Notes: a model not told the origin generated them from the letters alone. A DNA stretch of 64,000 nucleotides from an uncultured Dorea sp. (GCA_910578865.1 CAJTRM010000001.1:62248-126247), one strand, 5' to 3'. Positions 25,222 through 32,133 are shown, counted from the first letter of the stretch. Program-made: numbers and translations.

Positions 25222-25389
25222 ATGTTTACGAAAGGTGAATTTTTTGGAGCCGTAGCGATTAGTCTGATTGGAGGAATAGCAATAGGCTATAGCAAGGCAA
25301 GAGAAGTTTGCATGGCAGCGATAGCAAAAGCACAAACCGAATACAATATTGAAAGAGAAAAAGAAGAAAGCGAAAAGGAGGAGTCCTGA
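25222..25389 (+). CDS. 55-aa single-pass membrane microprotein
   Basis: One hydrophobic segment (residues 8-22, FGAVAISLIGGIAIG) followed by a charged helical tail ending KEESEKEES. The ATG at 25222 has AAGGAGG upstream. The final -EES and TGA are encoded by the terminator arm. It resembles the 55-aa protein at 31063 in size and layout. Confidence 0.75.
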   Translation: MFTKGEFFGAVAISLIGGIAIGYSKAREVCMAAIAKAQTEYNIEREKEESEKEES

Positions 25390-25408
25390 CACGGGCTCTT
25401 TCTTTTTT
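25381..25408 (+). terminator. Cassette terminator 5
   Basis: GAGTCC / GGGCTC stem with loop TGACAC, then a long T-rich run. It contains the stop of the preceding gene. Confidence 0.85.
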
Positions 25409-25409
25409 T

Positions 25410-25426
25410 TAATCTAGCTTAGAAAA
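25410..25426. promoter_or_regulatory. Palindromic phage operator candidate, copy 2
   Basis: TAATCTAGCTTAGAAAA, one base different from the 58251 copy in the central block. It lies directly after a terminator and before the gene at 25495, where no 26-bp element is found. Confidence 0.55.
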
Positions 25427-25494
25427 CCAGTACGTGGGTGACTAAAAAACATGTTATTTTGGTATCTGAAAAAATCTATGAAAGGAGGAACAGT

Positions 25495-25713
25495 ATGCAA
25501 GTGATTGTTGTATTCATTGCTGGATTTTTCGTTGGATGCGGGATTACAGTCGCAATCTTCAAACGGAAATGTGTTGGGACTTTACGGGTTGATACATCAG
25601 ATCCGGACGGCCCCTTTATATTTTTGGAAGCGTCCAAGAGTATTGACTTCATCGCATCCCAAAAATCGGTCATGTTGAATGTAAATCTCAAAAATTATAT
25701 TTCGCATGACTAA
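25495..25713 (+). CDS. Single-pass membrane protein
   Basis: A 72-aa protein. An N-terminal hydrophobic segment (VIVVFIAGFFVGCGITVAIF, residues 3-22) is followed by a basic stop-transfer KRK and a soluble beta-rich tail. The start at 25495 has AAAGGAGG. Preceded by operator copy 2 instead of a 26-bp element. Function unknown. Confidence 0.7.
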   Translation: MQVIVVFIAGFFVGCGITVAIFKRKCVGTLRVDTSDPDGPFIFLEASKSIDFIASQKSVMLNVNLKNYISHD

Positions 25714-25728
25714 CACTTCCTTTTATGG
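25703..25728 (+). promoter_or_regulatory. 26-bp cassette element, copy 6
   Basis: CGCA, ACA at 11-13, C at 18, TTATGG end. The first 11 bases overlap the end of the preceding gene. It precedes the gene at 25763. Confidence 0.7.
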
Positions 25729-25762
25729 AAGCTAAAAACTTAACAGCGAAAGGAGAAAAAGA

Positions 25763-26209
25763 ATGAACGAAGACATTATCACAATGTTGGACGAACAGAT
25801 TAAAGCCGAACTCGGAGATTTAGCCAATCTTACGGTGGGAAGCAAAGAGCATACGGAGGCGATAGAGGGTTTAGCTAAGCTGTATCGGTTAAGGATCGAT
25901 GATTCTAAGGCTGCTATGGAGTACAACAAAGAGATTGACGATGATAATTTCAGGCGTGAACAGATGGAGCAGGAGCAAAAGCAACATCAGGAACAAATGG
26001 AAAAAGAGGAACAATCTCGGAAAGAACAACTTGTAGAACAGAAGAAGGATCGATATATAAGAATCGGTATTGCTGCGGCTGAGCTTGTGGTACCGCTGGT
26101 GTTCTTTGCTAAGATTTATCAGATGGGATACGATCTTGAAAAGGACGGCACATTCACAGTTCAAACATTAAAGAACTTGATTCGGTTCATTAAGCCGACT
26201 AAACGATAA
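25763..26209 (+). CDS. Coiled-coil protein with one membrane segment
   Basis: A 148-aa protein. Residues 1-55 are a helical domain, residues 60-95 a Gln/Glu-rich coiled coil (EQMEQEQKQHQEQMEKEEQ), and IGIAAAELVVPLVFFAKIY (about 101-119) is hydrophobic. A short soluble tail follows. It may tether a complex to the membrane. No enzyme motif is seen. Confidence 0.7.
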   Translation: MNEDIITMLDEQIKAELGDLANLTVGSKEHTEAIEGLAKLYRLRIDDSKAAMEYNKEIDDDNFRREQMEQEQKQHQEQMEKEEQSRKEQLVEQKKDRYIRIGIAAAELVVPLVFFAKIYQMGYDLEKDGTFTVQTLKNLIRFIKPTKR

Positions 26210-26267
26210 AAGTTTAAAATTCCGAAGCGGAGAGGCGTGATATGTACAACGTCTTTTCGTTTTTCTT

Positions 26268-26293
26268 CGCTAAAATTGCATATTCTCTTATGG
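26268..26293 (+). promoter_or_regulatory. 26-bp cassette element, copy 7
   Basis: CGCT, GCA at 11-13, C at 18, TTATGG end. The bases just after it can fold (GAGAT/ATCTC with inner AGAGCTCT), followed by a second hairpin GTGTA/TACAC, so the gene at 26384 has a structured leader. Confidence 0.7.
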
Positions 26294-26383
26294 AGATACA
26301 AAGAGCTCTTTAATCTCTTAACTTAACTATGAAAAGGGTGTATGATATTTAGTACACTCCAAGTTACGAAAGGAGATAATAAT

Positions 26384-26695
26384 ATGAGCCAAATTATTAA
26401 ACCGGAAGGTATTGAGTTAATGGAATACCTGAACGAAGGGTATGCAATTTGCAACAAATGCGGAGCAGTTATGGACCGCAAGGAACATCCCAGAGGTGGA
26501 AATGATATTTATACCTGCCCATCATGCGGTTGGAATGTAGATGTGATGGATTATGAGTATGAAGATGATGAGGAAGAAGAATGGACAGAAGAAATGCTCG
26601 ATATGTATGCAGGAAATGTACCACCTGATGGATGTAGAGCTTGTGGAGGTCCTTATCCGAGCTGTAAATTATCATGCCCGGTATTTGACGAGTAA
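26384..26695 (+). CDS. Zinc-ribbon phage protein
   Basis: A 103-aa protein with CNKCGAV and CPSCGWN (about residues 23-52), a rubredoxin-like zinc ribbon. A very acidic stretch (YEYEDDEEEEW) follows, then a Cys-rich tail with CRACGG and SCKLSCP. It may be a regulator or a nucleic acid-binding adaptor. The start at 26384 has AAAGGAG. Confidence 0.75.
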   Translation: MSQIIKPEGIELMEYLNEGYAICNKCGAVMDRKEHPRGGNDIYTCPSCGWNVDVMDYEYEDDEEEEWTEEMLDMYAGNVPPDGCRACGGPYPSCKLSCPVFDE

Positions 26696-26700
26696 TATTA

Positions 26701-26735
26701 GAGAGAAGGGGTCCTGACGAGGGCTTTTTCTCTTG
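26701..26735 (+). terminator. Cassette terminator 6
   Basis: GAGAGAA / TTTTTCTC outer pairing around GTCCTGACGAGGGC, then a T-rich flank. Confidence 0.65.
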
Positions 26736-26752
26736 CGTTTTTGGAGAATAAG

Positions 26753-27112
26753 ATGAGATATCATTTAGAAAAGCCAACAATGCCACGAACAAAATTCGGT
26801 AAAAGTTATATTTGTAATCATCCAGTTTACAATAGTTGTACTCTATTTGAGATAGGTGAGAAAGGTCTTGCTGTGATTCAGCAGCGATTTGACAAAGAAA
26901 TGAAAAGTACCTGGTGGGGTGAAATAGATCAGTGGCTTACTGCTGAGATATATTTACATCCAAAGTTTAAAGCATATTTTGACGAACGTGCAGGAACTTG
27001 TACGGACGGTTTATATCCTACTGTGAGTGTCCGGCAGATTATGTGGGCATTAAAGATGAAACCTATTAAGCGTGAACGGTGGGAAACGGTCTTTGACAGA
27101 CGTGATATTTAG
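26753..27112 (+). CDS. Conserved phage protein of unknown function
   Basis: A 119-aa soluble protein rich in aromatic and basic residues (GKSYICNHPVYNSCTLFEIG, STWWGEIDQWLTAEIYLHP, MWALKMKPIKRERWETVF). No membrane segment or catalytic motif I recognise. The start at 26753 follows TTGGAG. The stop lies just before the shortened 24-bp element. Confidence 0.65.
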   Translation: MRYHLEKPTMPRTKFGKSYICNHPVYNSCTLFEIGEKGLAVIQQRFDKEMKSTWWGEIDQWLTAEIYLHPKFKAYFDERAGTCTDGLYPTVSVRQIMWALKMKPIKRERWETVFDRRDI

Positions 27113-27136
27113 CGAAAATTACACGGCATATTATGA
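27113..27136 (+). promoter_or_regulatory. Cassette element, 24-bp variant
   Basis: Same pattern as the 26-bp copies (ACA in the middle, TTATGA end), but two bases shorter after the leading CG. It fronts an RNA with no protein frame. Confidence 0.55.
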
Positions 27137-27260
27137 GAAAGAAGTAGCAGTAATGAGTCGTGGGAGAATGTCCCACCACCTGAGATGGTGTCATATAGGA
27201 ACTAAGACCGAGCAACTCTCGGGCAGGAAATGAACTGTATAAGACTACACTTTCTCTTCG
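27135..27260 (+). ncRNA. Structured RNA cassette A
   Basis: Outer stem GAGAAAG (27135-27141) with CTTTCTC (27250-27256), extended by GTAG/CTAC. Inside are three hairpins: GTGGGA/TCCCAC (27160-27176), CACC/GGTG (27177-27190) and CCGAG/CTCGG (27208-27222). No open frame covers it. The outer stem starts exactly at the end of the cassette element, as if transcription began there. It is not a tRNA, and I know no matching family. Confidence 0.65.
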
Positions 27261-27264
27261 CTTT

Positions 27265-27290
27265 CGTTATATTTACAAGCCCTTTAATGA
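27265..27290 (+). promoter_or_regulatory. 26-bp cassette element, copy 8
   Basis: CGTT, ACA at 11-13, C at 18, TAATGA end. It precedes the gene at 27307. Confidence 0.75.
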
Positions 27291-27306
27291 AAGGAGGTCA
27301 CGAGAT

Positions 27307-27627
27307 ATGACGATTGAAGAATTAAGGGATTTCAATGAGAAAACAGAAAGAATCAAAAGGAAAGTTGATTATCATACGAATCAAGCAGTAAATTTTAAGA
27401 AGATTTATGAATTAACAAAGGGTCATAAGGGAATTTATAGGTTTCTTAATGTATTTGCTAAAAAACGAAATCAGTATCATTGTCAACGAGGAACAGAATT
27501 AGCCATTTCTCAAATGAAATCTATGAACAAAATTTTTAAAGAATTTAACGTGACAAAAGAAGATCTTAAAAAATTTTCAGAAGAGTTAATTGATGATGCG
27601 TATGCGTCAATTATGGAGGAGTCCTAA
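27307..27627 (+). CDS. Basic helical phage protein
   Basis: A 106-aa protein, Lys-rich and largely helical (NEKTERIKRKVDYHTNQAV, FNVTKEDLKKFSEELIDDAY). No signal or membrane segment. It ends -MEES, with the last codons and TAA in the terminator. Function unknown. Confidence 0.7.
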   Translation: MTIEELRDFNEKTERIKRKVDYHTNQAVNFKKIYELTKGHKGIYRFLNVFAKKRNQYHCQRGTELAISQMKSMNKIFKEFNVTKEDLKKFSEELIDDAYASIMEES

Positions 27628-27646
27628 CAAGGGCTCTTTCTTTTTC
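27619..27646 (+). terminator. Cassette terminator 7
   Basis: GAGTCCT / AGGGCTC 7-bp stem with loop AACA, then TTTCTTTTTC. It holds the stop codon of the gene at 27307. Confidence 0.9.
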
Positions 27647-27648
27647 TC

Positions 27649-27674
27649 CGCAGGAAAAACAGATACTGTTATGG
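27649..27674 (+). promoter_or_regulatory. 26-bp cassette element, copy 9
   Basis: CGCA, ACA at 11-13, C at 18, TTATGG end. It precedes the gene at 27707. Confidence 0.75.
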
Positions 27675-27706
27675 AAAATCAACATAATATATGGAGGTAA
27701 ACAAAC

Positions 27707-28081
27707 ATGAGTAATGAAGAAAGAAAACAGGAAAGACAGGAAAAAGTAAAGGCTTTTTTAAAAAAGAACAAATTTCTTTTGCAGGTTCTTGGTGTTGGGG
27801 TCGTGACAGTTATCGGCGGAACGATTCTTGTTATTACTGGTAAAAGGTACAAAATTTTGAAGAAGGATGCCTATAAAGAAATTATAGACACTCTTCAAAC
27901 AGAGATTGAGCTACCTGTCAAAAGTGTTGACGAGGATGTTTTTACGATGTTAGCCCCGGCTATTGAGGGAGCTGTATTAGATAAGGGCTTAGAAAAAGTT
28001 ATTCTTGATAGGTCTTATGATTTAGGTGATAATCTTCACAAACTTGTGACTGTGAGTATTGAAAATGTATATGGGGATTAA
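27707..28081 (+). CDS. Single-pass membrane protein
   Basis: A 124-aa protein: a basic amphipathic N-terminus (EERKQERQEKVKAFLKKNKF), one hydrophobic segment (LLQVLGVGVVTVIGGTILVI, about residues 24-43), then a soluble domain of about 80 residues. The layout suggests an inner-membrane anchor. No family recognised. Confidence 0.7.
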   Translation: MSNEERKQERQEKVKAFLKKNKFLLQVLGVGVVTVIGGTILVITGKRYKILKKDAYKEIIDTLQTEIELPVKSVDEDVFTMLAPAIEGAVLDKGLEKVILDRSYDLGDNLHKLVTVSIENVYGD

Positions 28082-28092
28082 ACACAGGGAAG

Positions 28093-28122
28093 GAGTCGTG
28101 TAACAGCGACTCTTTTCTTTTT
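28093..28122 (+). terminator. Cassette terminator 8
   Basis: GAGTCG / CGACTC perfect stem, loop TGTAACAG, then TTTTCTTTTT. Confidence 0.9.
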
Positions 28123-28148
28123 CGCACCTTATACATTTTCCTTTATGA
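28123..28148 (+). promoter_or_regulatory. 26-bp cassette element, copy 10
   Basis: CGCA, ACA at 11-13, C at 18, TTATGA end. It abuts terminator 8 and precedes the gene at 28179. Confidence 0.75.
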
Positions 28149-28178
28149 AAACCATAAACCGAAAGGAGAAAAAGAGGT

Positions 28179-28397
28179 ATGGATGAGATGAACATTATAT
28201 CAAAATTCACAACGGCGATTGTGTCTAAAGTCGCAAAGGTGGTTATCAAGAAGAAATTGGGTGTAGATATGGATATCTGGCTTAAAGAAATGAAAATTAC
28301 TGTCAACGACGGCAACACGCACGCACATTTGGATATTGATGTGGAACTCAGCAAGGATGAACTCAAAAAGTTATTGAAGGAAAGTGGTTTTGATTAA
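28179..28397 (+). CDS. Small phage protein
   Basis: A 72-aa protein with an amphipathic N-terminal helix (IISKFTTAIVSKVAKVVIKKKLG) and a beta-rich acidic second half (ITVNDGNTHAHLDIDVELS). It could lie on a membrane surface. No known family. Confidence 0.65.
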   Translation: MDEMNIISKFTTAIVSKVAKVVIKKKLGVDMDIWLKEMKITVNDGNTHAHLDIDVELSKDELKKLLKESGFD

Positions 28398-28404
28398 GTA
28401 GATT

Positions 28405-28430
28405 GAGCCAGCAATGGCTCTTTCTCTTTT
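28405..28430 (+). terminator. Cassette terminator 9
   Basis: GAGCCA / TGGCTC stem, loop GCAA, then TTTCTCTTTT. Confidence 0.85.
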
Positions 28431-28456
28431 CGTGATATTTACAAGTCCTTTAATGA
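28431..28456 (+). promoter_or_regulatory. 26-bp cassette element, copy 11
   Basis: CGTG, ACA at 11-13, C at 18, TAATGA end. It abuts terminator 9 and precedes the gene at 28472. Confidence 0.75.
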
Positions 28457-28471
28457 AAGGAGCGTGATTAT

Positions 28472-28765
28472 ATGAAAATCATAACTATTTGTGGGAGCTA
28501 TAAATATAAGTCAGAAATGATAAGTGTATATCAGCAACTTACTGATTTAGGATATATTGTGTTATTTCCAGCGATGGGATGCGAGGGTCATGACAAGAAA
28601 TGGTATCTGGAATTGCATACAGAGAAAATTGCAATGTCCGATGCTATATTTGTGGTTGACGTCAATCATTACATTGGAGAAAGCACAAGGTACGAAATGA
28701 GTAAAGCAGATGAACTTGGTAAGAAAATTATATTTTACAGCAACAACAAGTTAGGAGTCGTGTAA
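28472..28765 (+). CDS. Nucleoside 2-deoxyribosyltransferase-like protein
   Basis: A 97-aa protein with the fold signs of the nucleoside 2-deoxyribosyltransferase/DUF4406 group: ITICGSYKYKSEM at the start, the acidic DAIFVVDVNHYIGESTRYEMSKADELGKK stretch (broken here at residues 62-90), where GESTRYEMSKA carries the usual catalytic Glu. It may act on nucleosides or on nucleotide signals. It is shorter than classic enzymes (about 150 aa). The stop lies inside the next terminator. Confidence 0.72.
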   Translation: MKIITICGSYKYKSEMISVYQQLTDLGYIVLFPAMGCEGHDKKWYLELHTEKIAMSDAIFVVDVNHYIGESTRYEMSKADELGKKIIFYSNNKLGVV

Positions 28766-28783
28766 CAGCGGCTCTTTTCTTTT
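28755..28783 (+). terminator. Cassette terminator 10
   Basis: GAGTCG / CGGCTC stem (one G-T pair), loop TGTAACAG, then TTTTCTTTT. The TAA of the preceding gene is in the loop. Confidence 0.9.
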
Positions 28784-28809
28784 CGCAAAAATTACATGTC
28801 GTATTATGA
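28784..28809 (+). promoter_or_regulatory. 26-bp cassette element, copy 12
   Basis: CGCA, ACA at 11-13, TTATGA end. It is the only copy with G instead of C at position 18. It abuts terminator 10 and is followed at once by structured RNA B. Confidence 0.75.
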
Positions 28810-28893
28810 GAGGAATGGATAGCGAGCTACGAAGCTAGGGTCGTGGTAGGCAACGTGAAAGCGGAAATCGACCTATTCTTCTCTTTTATTTTT
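28808..28893 (+). ncRNA. Structured RNA B / leader of the gene at 28921
   Basis: GAGAGGAAT (28808-28816) pairs with ATTCTTCTC (28875-28883) over 9 bp. Inside are TAGC/GCTA (28820-28837) and GGTCG/CGACC (28839-28873), so it folds as a three-way junction. TTTTATTTTT follows, as in an intrinsic terminator. The outer stem starts at the end of the 26-bp element. It could be a free small RNA or an attenuator. Confidence 0.6.
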
Positions 28894-28920
28894 CACAGCC
28901 GAAAACGAAAGGAGAAAATT

Positions 28921-29382
28921 ATGAACAGGCAAATCTATATTCACTATGGAGCGAAACAGTTCGACCCTCTATTAAACTTCCCAATCAAGAATGAATATTG
29001 TTGGGTTAAACCTAAAGGCGGTCTTTGGGCGTCAAGGAAAAATGCATCTTTTGGTTGGAAAGATTGGTGTGCAAGGGAAGAGTTTCGTGATTGTAAAGAC
29101 GAGTGCTCTTTTGAATTTGTTCTAAGGGATGAAAGCAGAATCGCAACTATTAGTACGTTGCCGCAACTTCGCAGACTTCCCAGTATTGAAAATTCAAGGA
29201 TTGCTTCTTCTTATCTTATCGATTTTGAGAAATGTGTCCGTCTTGGAATCGATGCTATTGAACTTTGCTGGTATGGACAGGAATTTGAAAATGTGGCCTC
29301 TGGCGACTTATATTTTGAATTATATGGCTGGGACTGCGATTCGATAGTTGTGTTAAATCCGGATGCAATAATTCCGCGATAA
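28921..29382 (+). CDS. Conserved phage protein of unknown function
   Basis: A 153-aa soluble protein, beta-rich with many aromatics (HYGAKQFDPLLNFPIKNEYCW, GGLWASRKNASFGWKDWC, GDLYFELYGWDCDSIVVLNP). The pattern WASR..FGWKDWC...E suggests an ART- or NTPase-unrelated fold seen in bacterial hypothetical proteins, but I cannot name it. It is the last gene before the variable-protein gene at 29411, 28 bases apart. Confidence 0.65.
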   Translation: MNRQIYIHYGAKQFDPLLNFPIKNEYCWVKPKGGLWASRKNASFGWKDWCAREEFRDCKDECSFEFVLRDESRIATISTLPQLRRLPSIENSRIASSYLIDFEKCVRLGIDAIELCWYGQEFENVASGDLYFELYGWDCDSIVVLNPDAIIPR

Positions 29383-29410
29383 ATAAAAAATCTTGAAAGG
29401 AGAAAACAAA

Positions 29411-29974
29411 ATGGAAAACATCAAAGTATTAAGGAGACAAGAAATGGAGACAAAGGAAATCGTGGTTGGGGATCAGATTTTGGTATCTCTGGCAGAACTC
29501 GGAGACTTTACTGCAACGGCTCACAAAATTACAGACAAGGGTGTTCTGTTTATTTTTGATGATTATGTGACAAGCAGACCGATGAATAACAAAAACACCA
29601 ATAAGGGCGGATATGAGAAATCTGATTTAAAGAAGTGGATTGATTGTGTGCTTTTGGAGGCATTTCCCGAGGAACTCAAAAACCGAATTGCCGATTTATC
29701 TATTCCGACAGTCGGTGAATTGTTTGGTCACGATGACGAATGGAATAACGAGCATTTTGAACCGGATACGGATGAGCAGCTTCTGCTTATGAAAGAACGG
29801 AGAAATCGTGTAGCGTACCTCAATAACGAATGGGAATGGGGCTGGCTCAGAAATGCCACAAAAGAGGAGTTTTCTGCGGCTGCTTTCGCTAGTGTGAACT
29901 GCCTTGGCACTGCGAACTGCTACGCCGCTTCTGCCACTAATGGGGTTCGTCCGGAGTTCTGGTTGGTTAGGTAA
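29411..29974 (+). CDS. DGR-type variable protein 1 (C-type-lectin-like C-terminus)
   Basis: A 187-aa protein paralogous to the one at 31582. Both start with a QEM/QEV..VGDQI beta domain, have an ENTNEGGYE-like block (NTNKGGYEKSDL), an EWGWL block and end in FSAA.FA.V...GVRP.F.L, the typical C-type-lectin-like tail of diversity-generating retroelement targets and of DUF6273-like proteins. Within the tail, codons that differ from the paralogue change only at positions 1 and 2. A GC hairpin follows the stop. Probably a surface or ligand-binding protein; the ligand is unknown. Confidence 0.78.
   Translation: MENIKVLRRQEMETKEIVVGDQILVSLAELGDFTATAHKITDKGVLFIFDDYVTSRPMNNKNTNKGGYEKSDLKKWIDCVLLEAFPEELKNRIADLSIPTVGELFGHDDEWNNEHFEPDTDEQLLLMKERRNRVAYLNNEWEWGWLRNATKEEFSAAAFASVNCLGTANCYAASATNGVRPEFWLVR
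29872..29954 (+). repeat. Candidate DGR variable region VR1
   Basis: An 83-base stretch aligned without gaps to 32031-32113. Flanks and the 3' block GGGGTTCGTCCGG are identical. In between, codon pairs such as AAC/ACC, TGC/GGC, CTT/TGT, ACT/TAT and AAT/TGT differ only at first and second positions, as expected if each arose from an AAY-type codon of one template. Confidence 0.75.
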
Positions 29975-29979
29975 ATCCA

Positions 29980-29994
29980 GGGGCCTTGTGCCCC
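29980..29994 (+). repeat. GC hairpin after VR1
   Basis: GGGGC-CTTGT-GCCCC, six bases after the stop. DGR target genes often carry such a hairpin or cruciform just after the variable region. The loop is identical to that after VR2 while the stem differs. Confidence 0.75.
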
Positions 29995-30012
29995 ATTTGA
30001 AAGGAGAAACAT

Positions 30013-30777
30013 ATGGGAAAATTTTCAACGGGGTTACGGAGATCATCCCCAACAATTCTAACTGTTTTAGGAATTGCCGGCGTTGTTGGAACAACAGTAA
30101 TGGCAATTAAAGCGACACCTAAGGCAATGAAACTTATCAAGGCTAAGAAAGATGAATTGAATACAGATAAGCTTACACCCACGGAACTCGTACAGACTAC
30201 TTGGAAATGTTATATTCCGTCAGCCTTAATAGGCGCTGGTACTATCGTTTGCATTATTGGTATAGGCGTTATGGATAAGCGGAATCAGGCGGCTTTGACG
30301 AGTGCATACGCCATGCTTAATGAATCTTATAAGCAGTACCGTCAGGCAGCTAAAAAGGTCTATGGAGAAGATGCCGATAACAAGATTCATGCAGAAATGG
30401 CGAAAGATGCGAGAGTTGCCTCATATGAGTGGGGTTACCAAGTCTATAACATGGATATGGACCCCGAAAGCGAGCAGTTGCTCTTTTATGATCTCACATC
30501 GAAAAAATATTTTACAACAACGATGGCGGCTGTATTGAATGCTCAATATCATGTGAATCGAAATCTTGCGGTAAGAGGTGATTGTTCTTTAAATGAATAT
30601 TTATCATTTCTTGGAATCGATGGAGTGGATAAAGGTGATGAAATGGGTTGGGATATAAGCTACATGGTTGAAGAAATGGATTCTTATTGGCTGGATTTTG
30701 ATAATCAAAAAACAACTCTGGAGGATGGATTGGAATGTATCACTATTGACACGATGGCACTCTGCAAATTTGTGTAG
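30013..30777 (+). CDS. DUF6353-like membrane protein, paralogue 1
   Basis: A 254-aa protein: an N-terminal hydrophobic segment (PTILTVLGIAGVVGTTVMAI, residues 13-32), the family run ATPKAMKLIKAKKDEL, TWKCYIP followed by a second hydrophobic segment (about 78-96), then a soluble C-terminal domain. Paralogues are at 32180, 35105 and 53235. The gene follows variable protein 1 by 38 bases, just as the paralogue at 32180 follows variable protein 2. I infer a functional pairing. The DUF assignment is from memory of the family pattern. Confidence 0.75.
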   Translation: MGKFSTGLRRSSPTILTVLGIAGVVGTTVMAIKATPKAMKLIKAKKDELNTDKLTPTELVQTTWKCYIPSALIGAGTIVCIIGIGVMDKRNQAALTSAYAMLNESYKQYRQAAKKVYGEDADNKIHAEMAKDARVASYEWGYQVYNMDMDPESEQLLFYDLTSKKYFTTTMAAVLNAQYHVNRNLAVRGDCSLNEYLSFLGIDGVDKGDEMGWDISYMVEEMDSYWLDFDNQKTTLEDGLECITIDTMALCKFV

Positions 30778-30840
30778 TTCGCAGGTAAAGCAGGAAGGAC
30801 GAAATCTTATGAAAGATAAAAAATGGAAAGGAAAGACATC

Positions 30841-31017
30841 ATGGATGTTGCGGTAGGCGCTGGGATTATATTTGTTACCAGTTTTATCGCATATAAGCTT
30901 GGCGTGGATAGTGGAAAAAGGCAGTATCAAAGAACCATGATAAAGCTTGCAAGGAAAAACGGCGAGATATGGCGTATTGTCGATAAAGACCATAGGCTTA
31001 CTGTAACATATTTCTAA
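30841..31017 (+). CDS. 58-aa single-pass membrane protein
   Basis: Begins MDVAVGAGIIFVTSFIAYKLG, one hydrophobic segment, then a basic tail. The ATG at 30841 is preferred because AAAGGAAAG is about 8 bases upstream. An in-frame ATG at 30823 has no good ribosome site. Confidence 0.65.
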   Translation: MDVAVGAGIIFVTSFIAYKLGVDSGKRQYQRTMIKLARKNGEIWRIVDKDHRLTVTYF

Positions 31018-31019
31018 GT

Positions 31020-31045
31020 CGCAAAATCTACAATCACTATTATGG
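31020..31045 (+). promoter_or_regulatory. 26-bp cassette element, copy 13
   Basis: CGCA, ACA at 11-13, C at 18, TTATGG end, followed by AAAGGAGG and the ATG at 31063. No terminator precedes this copy. Confidence 0.75.
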
Positions 31046-31062
31046 AAAGGAGGTAACGCTTT

Positions 31063-31230
31063 ATGGGAAGAAGTAATATCATTAAAGTTCTTGGAACGGT
31101 AGTGACCGTAGTTGGATTGGCAGCGAATTTGTTATCCGACTGGGTTAAAGATCAAAAGATGAACGAACAGATTGAAGAGAAAGTCAATGAGGCGATTGCC
31201 AAAAGAGATAAAGATAAGGAGGAGTCCTAA
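31063..31230 (+). CDS. 55-aa membrane-associated microprotein
   Basis: Begins MGRSNIIKVLGTVVTVVGLA, one hydrophobic segment followed by a charged helical tail that ends KDKEES. Same length, layout and terminator-encoded -EES tail as the protein at 25222. The ribosome site is AAAGGAGG. Confidence 0.75.
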   Translation: MGRSNIIKVLGTVVTVVGLAANLLSDWVKDQKMNEQIEEKVNEAIAKRDKDKEES

Positions 31231-31251
31231 CAAGGACTCTTTCTTTCTGTT
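31222..31251 (+). terminator. Cassette terminator 11
   Basis: GAGTCCT / AGGACTC perfect stem, loop AACA, then TTTCTTTCTGTTT. It holds the stop of the preceding gene. Confidence 0.9.
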
Positions 31252-31266
31252 TCGCAGGAGGGAATC

Positions 31267-31569
31267 ATGGACAATCGTGTTGTATCGGCTATTGAGGATT
31301 ATATTTTTGATTTGACAGATCCTCAAAGAAATTGGCCTAAGTATTACATCAAACAAGTAAGTTTTTCAAGATGTGCCGGAAAAGAAATACTCAAACTTGT
31401 TAAAGAGACATCGTCTCTTCAGGAATCTATTGATATGGTTGCTGATTTCGGTATTAGGATGAAGGATTTTGCGTTGCTTGACCATGCTGATAAGAACGAT
31501 GCACAGATTTTCTATGTAGCATACGAAGTAGCGACTGATATTTTAGACATCTTAAACGCAATGAAATGA
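31267..31569 (+). CDS. Helical phage protein
   Basis: A 100-aa soluble, mostly helical protein (CAGKEILKLVKETSSLQESI, VAYEVATDILDILNAMK). A short CGCAGGAGGG before the ATG looks like the leading bases of a cassette element fused to the ribosome site. Function unknown. It lies 12 bases before variable protein 2. Confidence 0.65.
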   Translation: MDNRVVSAIEDYIFDLTDPQRNWPKYYIKQVSFSRCAGKEILKLVKETSSLQESIDMVADFGIRMKDFALLDHADKNDAQIFYVAYEVATDILDILNAMK

Positions 31570-31581
31570 AAGGAGAAAAAA

Positions 31582-32130
31582 ATGAAAGCATTAAGAAAAC
31601 AGGAAGTGACAATTCAGACAGCAAGAGAATTTAAGGTTGGAGACCAGATTGAGGTCGGAAAGTATACGGCGACCTGTCAGAAGATTACCAGAAAAGGGGC
31701 ACTCTTCCTTTTGGATCAGTATCTGAATGAGCCTTTCAAGATGAATCGGGAGAATACGAACGAAGGCGGCTATGAAGCGAGCAATCTGCGTACGGAGCTT
31801 CAGAAAAATAGTATTCTGGAAATCTTTGCTTCGATCAGAAATATGATGGTTCCGTTCAAGAACGGTGACCTGCTCCGTATCCCTTATGCAGAGGAGCTTT
31901 TTGGTGATATTGACGCTTATGAACCGAGTGGCAAGAAACAGTGGCCTCTTATGAAAGACCGCAAGAATCGTATCGCTATCCGTGAGGGAGAACCTTATGA
32001 ATGGGGCTGGTTACAGAATAAAGTTAAGTTTTCTGCGGCTCGTTTCGCTGGTGTGACCGGCTGTGGCTATACGAACTACGGCAACGCTGCTCTCACTTGT
32101 GGGGTTCGTCCGGTCTTCCGGTTAGGTTAA
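31582..32130 (+). CDS. DGR-type variable protein 2 (C-type-lectin-like C-terminus)
   Basis: A 182-aa paralogue of the 29411 protein, sharing the N-terminal VGDQI, the NTNEGGYEASNL block, LLRIPYAEELFGD, WPLMKDRKNRIAI, EWGWLQN and the tail FSAARFAGV...GVRPVFRLG. The tail is the only part where the two genes are nearly identical in DNA apart from first- and second-position changes. A GC hairpin follows the stop by 3 bases. It is then followed by a DUF6353-like gene, as is paralogue 1. Confidence 0.78.
   Translation: MKALRKQEVTIQTAREFKVGDQIEVGKYTATCQKITRKGALFLLDQYLNEPFKMNRENTNEGGYEASNLRTELQKNSILEIFASIRNMMVPFKNGDLLRIPYAEELFGDIDAYEPSGKKQWPLMKDRKNRIAIREGEPYEWGWLQNKVKFSAARFAGVTGCGYTNYGNAALTCGVRPVFRLG
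32031..32113 (+). repeat. Candidate DGR variable region VR2
   Basis: An 83-base partner of VR1 with the same 3' block GGGGTTCGTCCGG. All differing codons in the core keep the same third base. Confidence 0.75.
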
Positions 32131-32133
32131 TCT

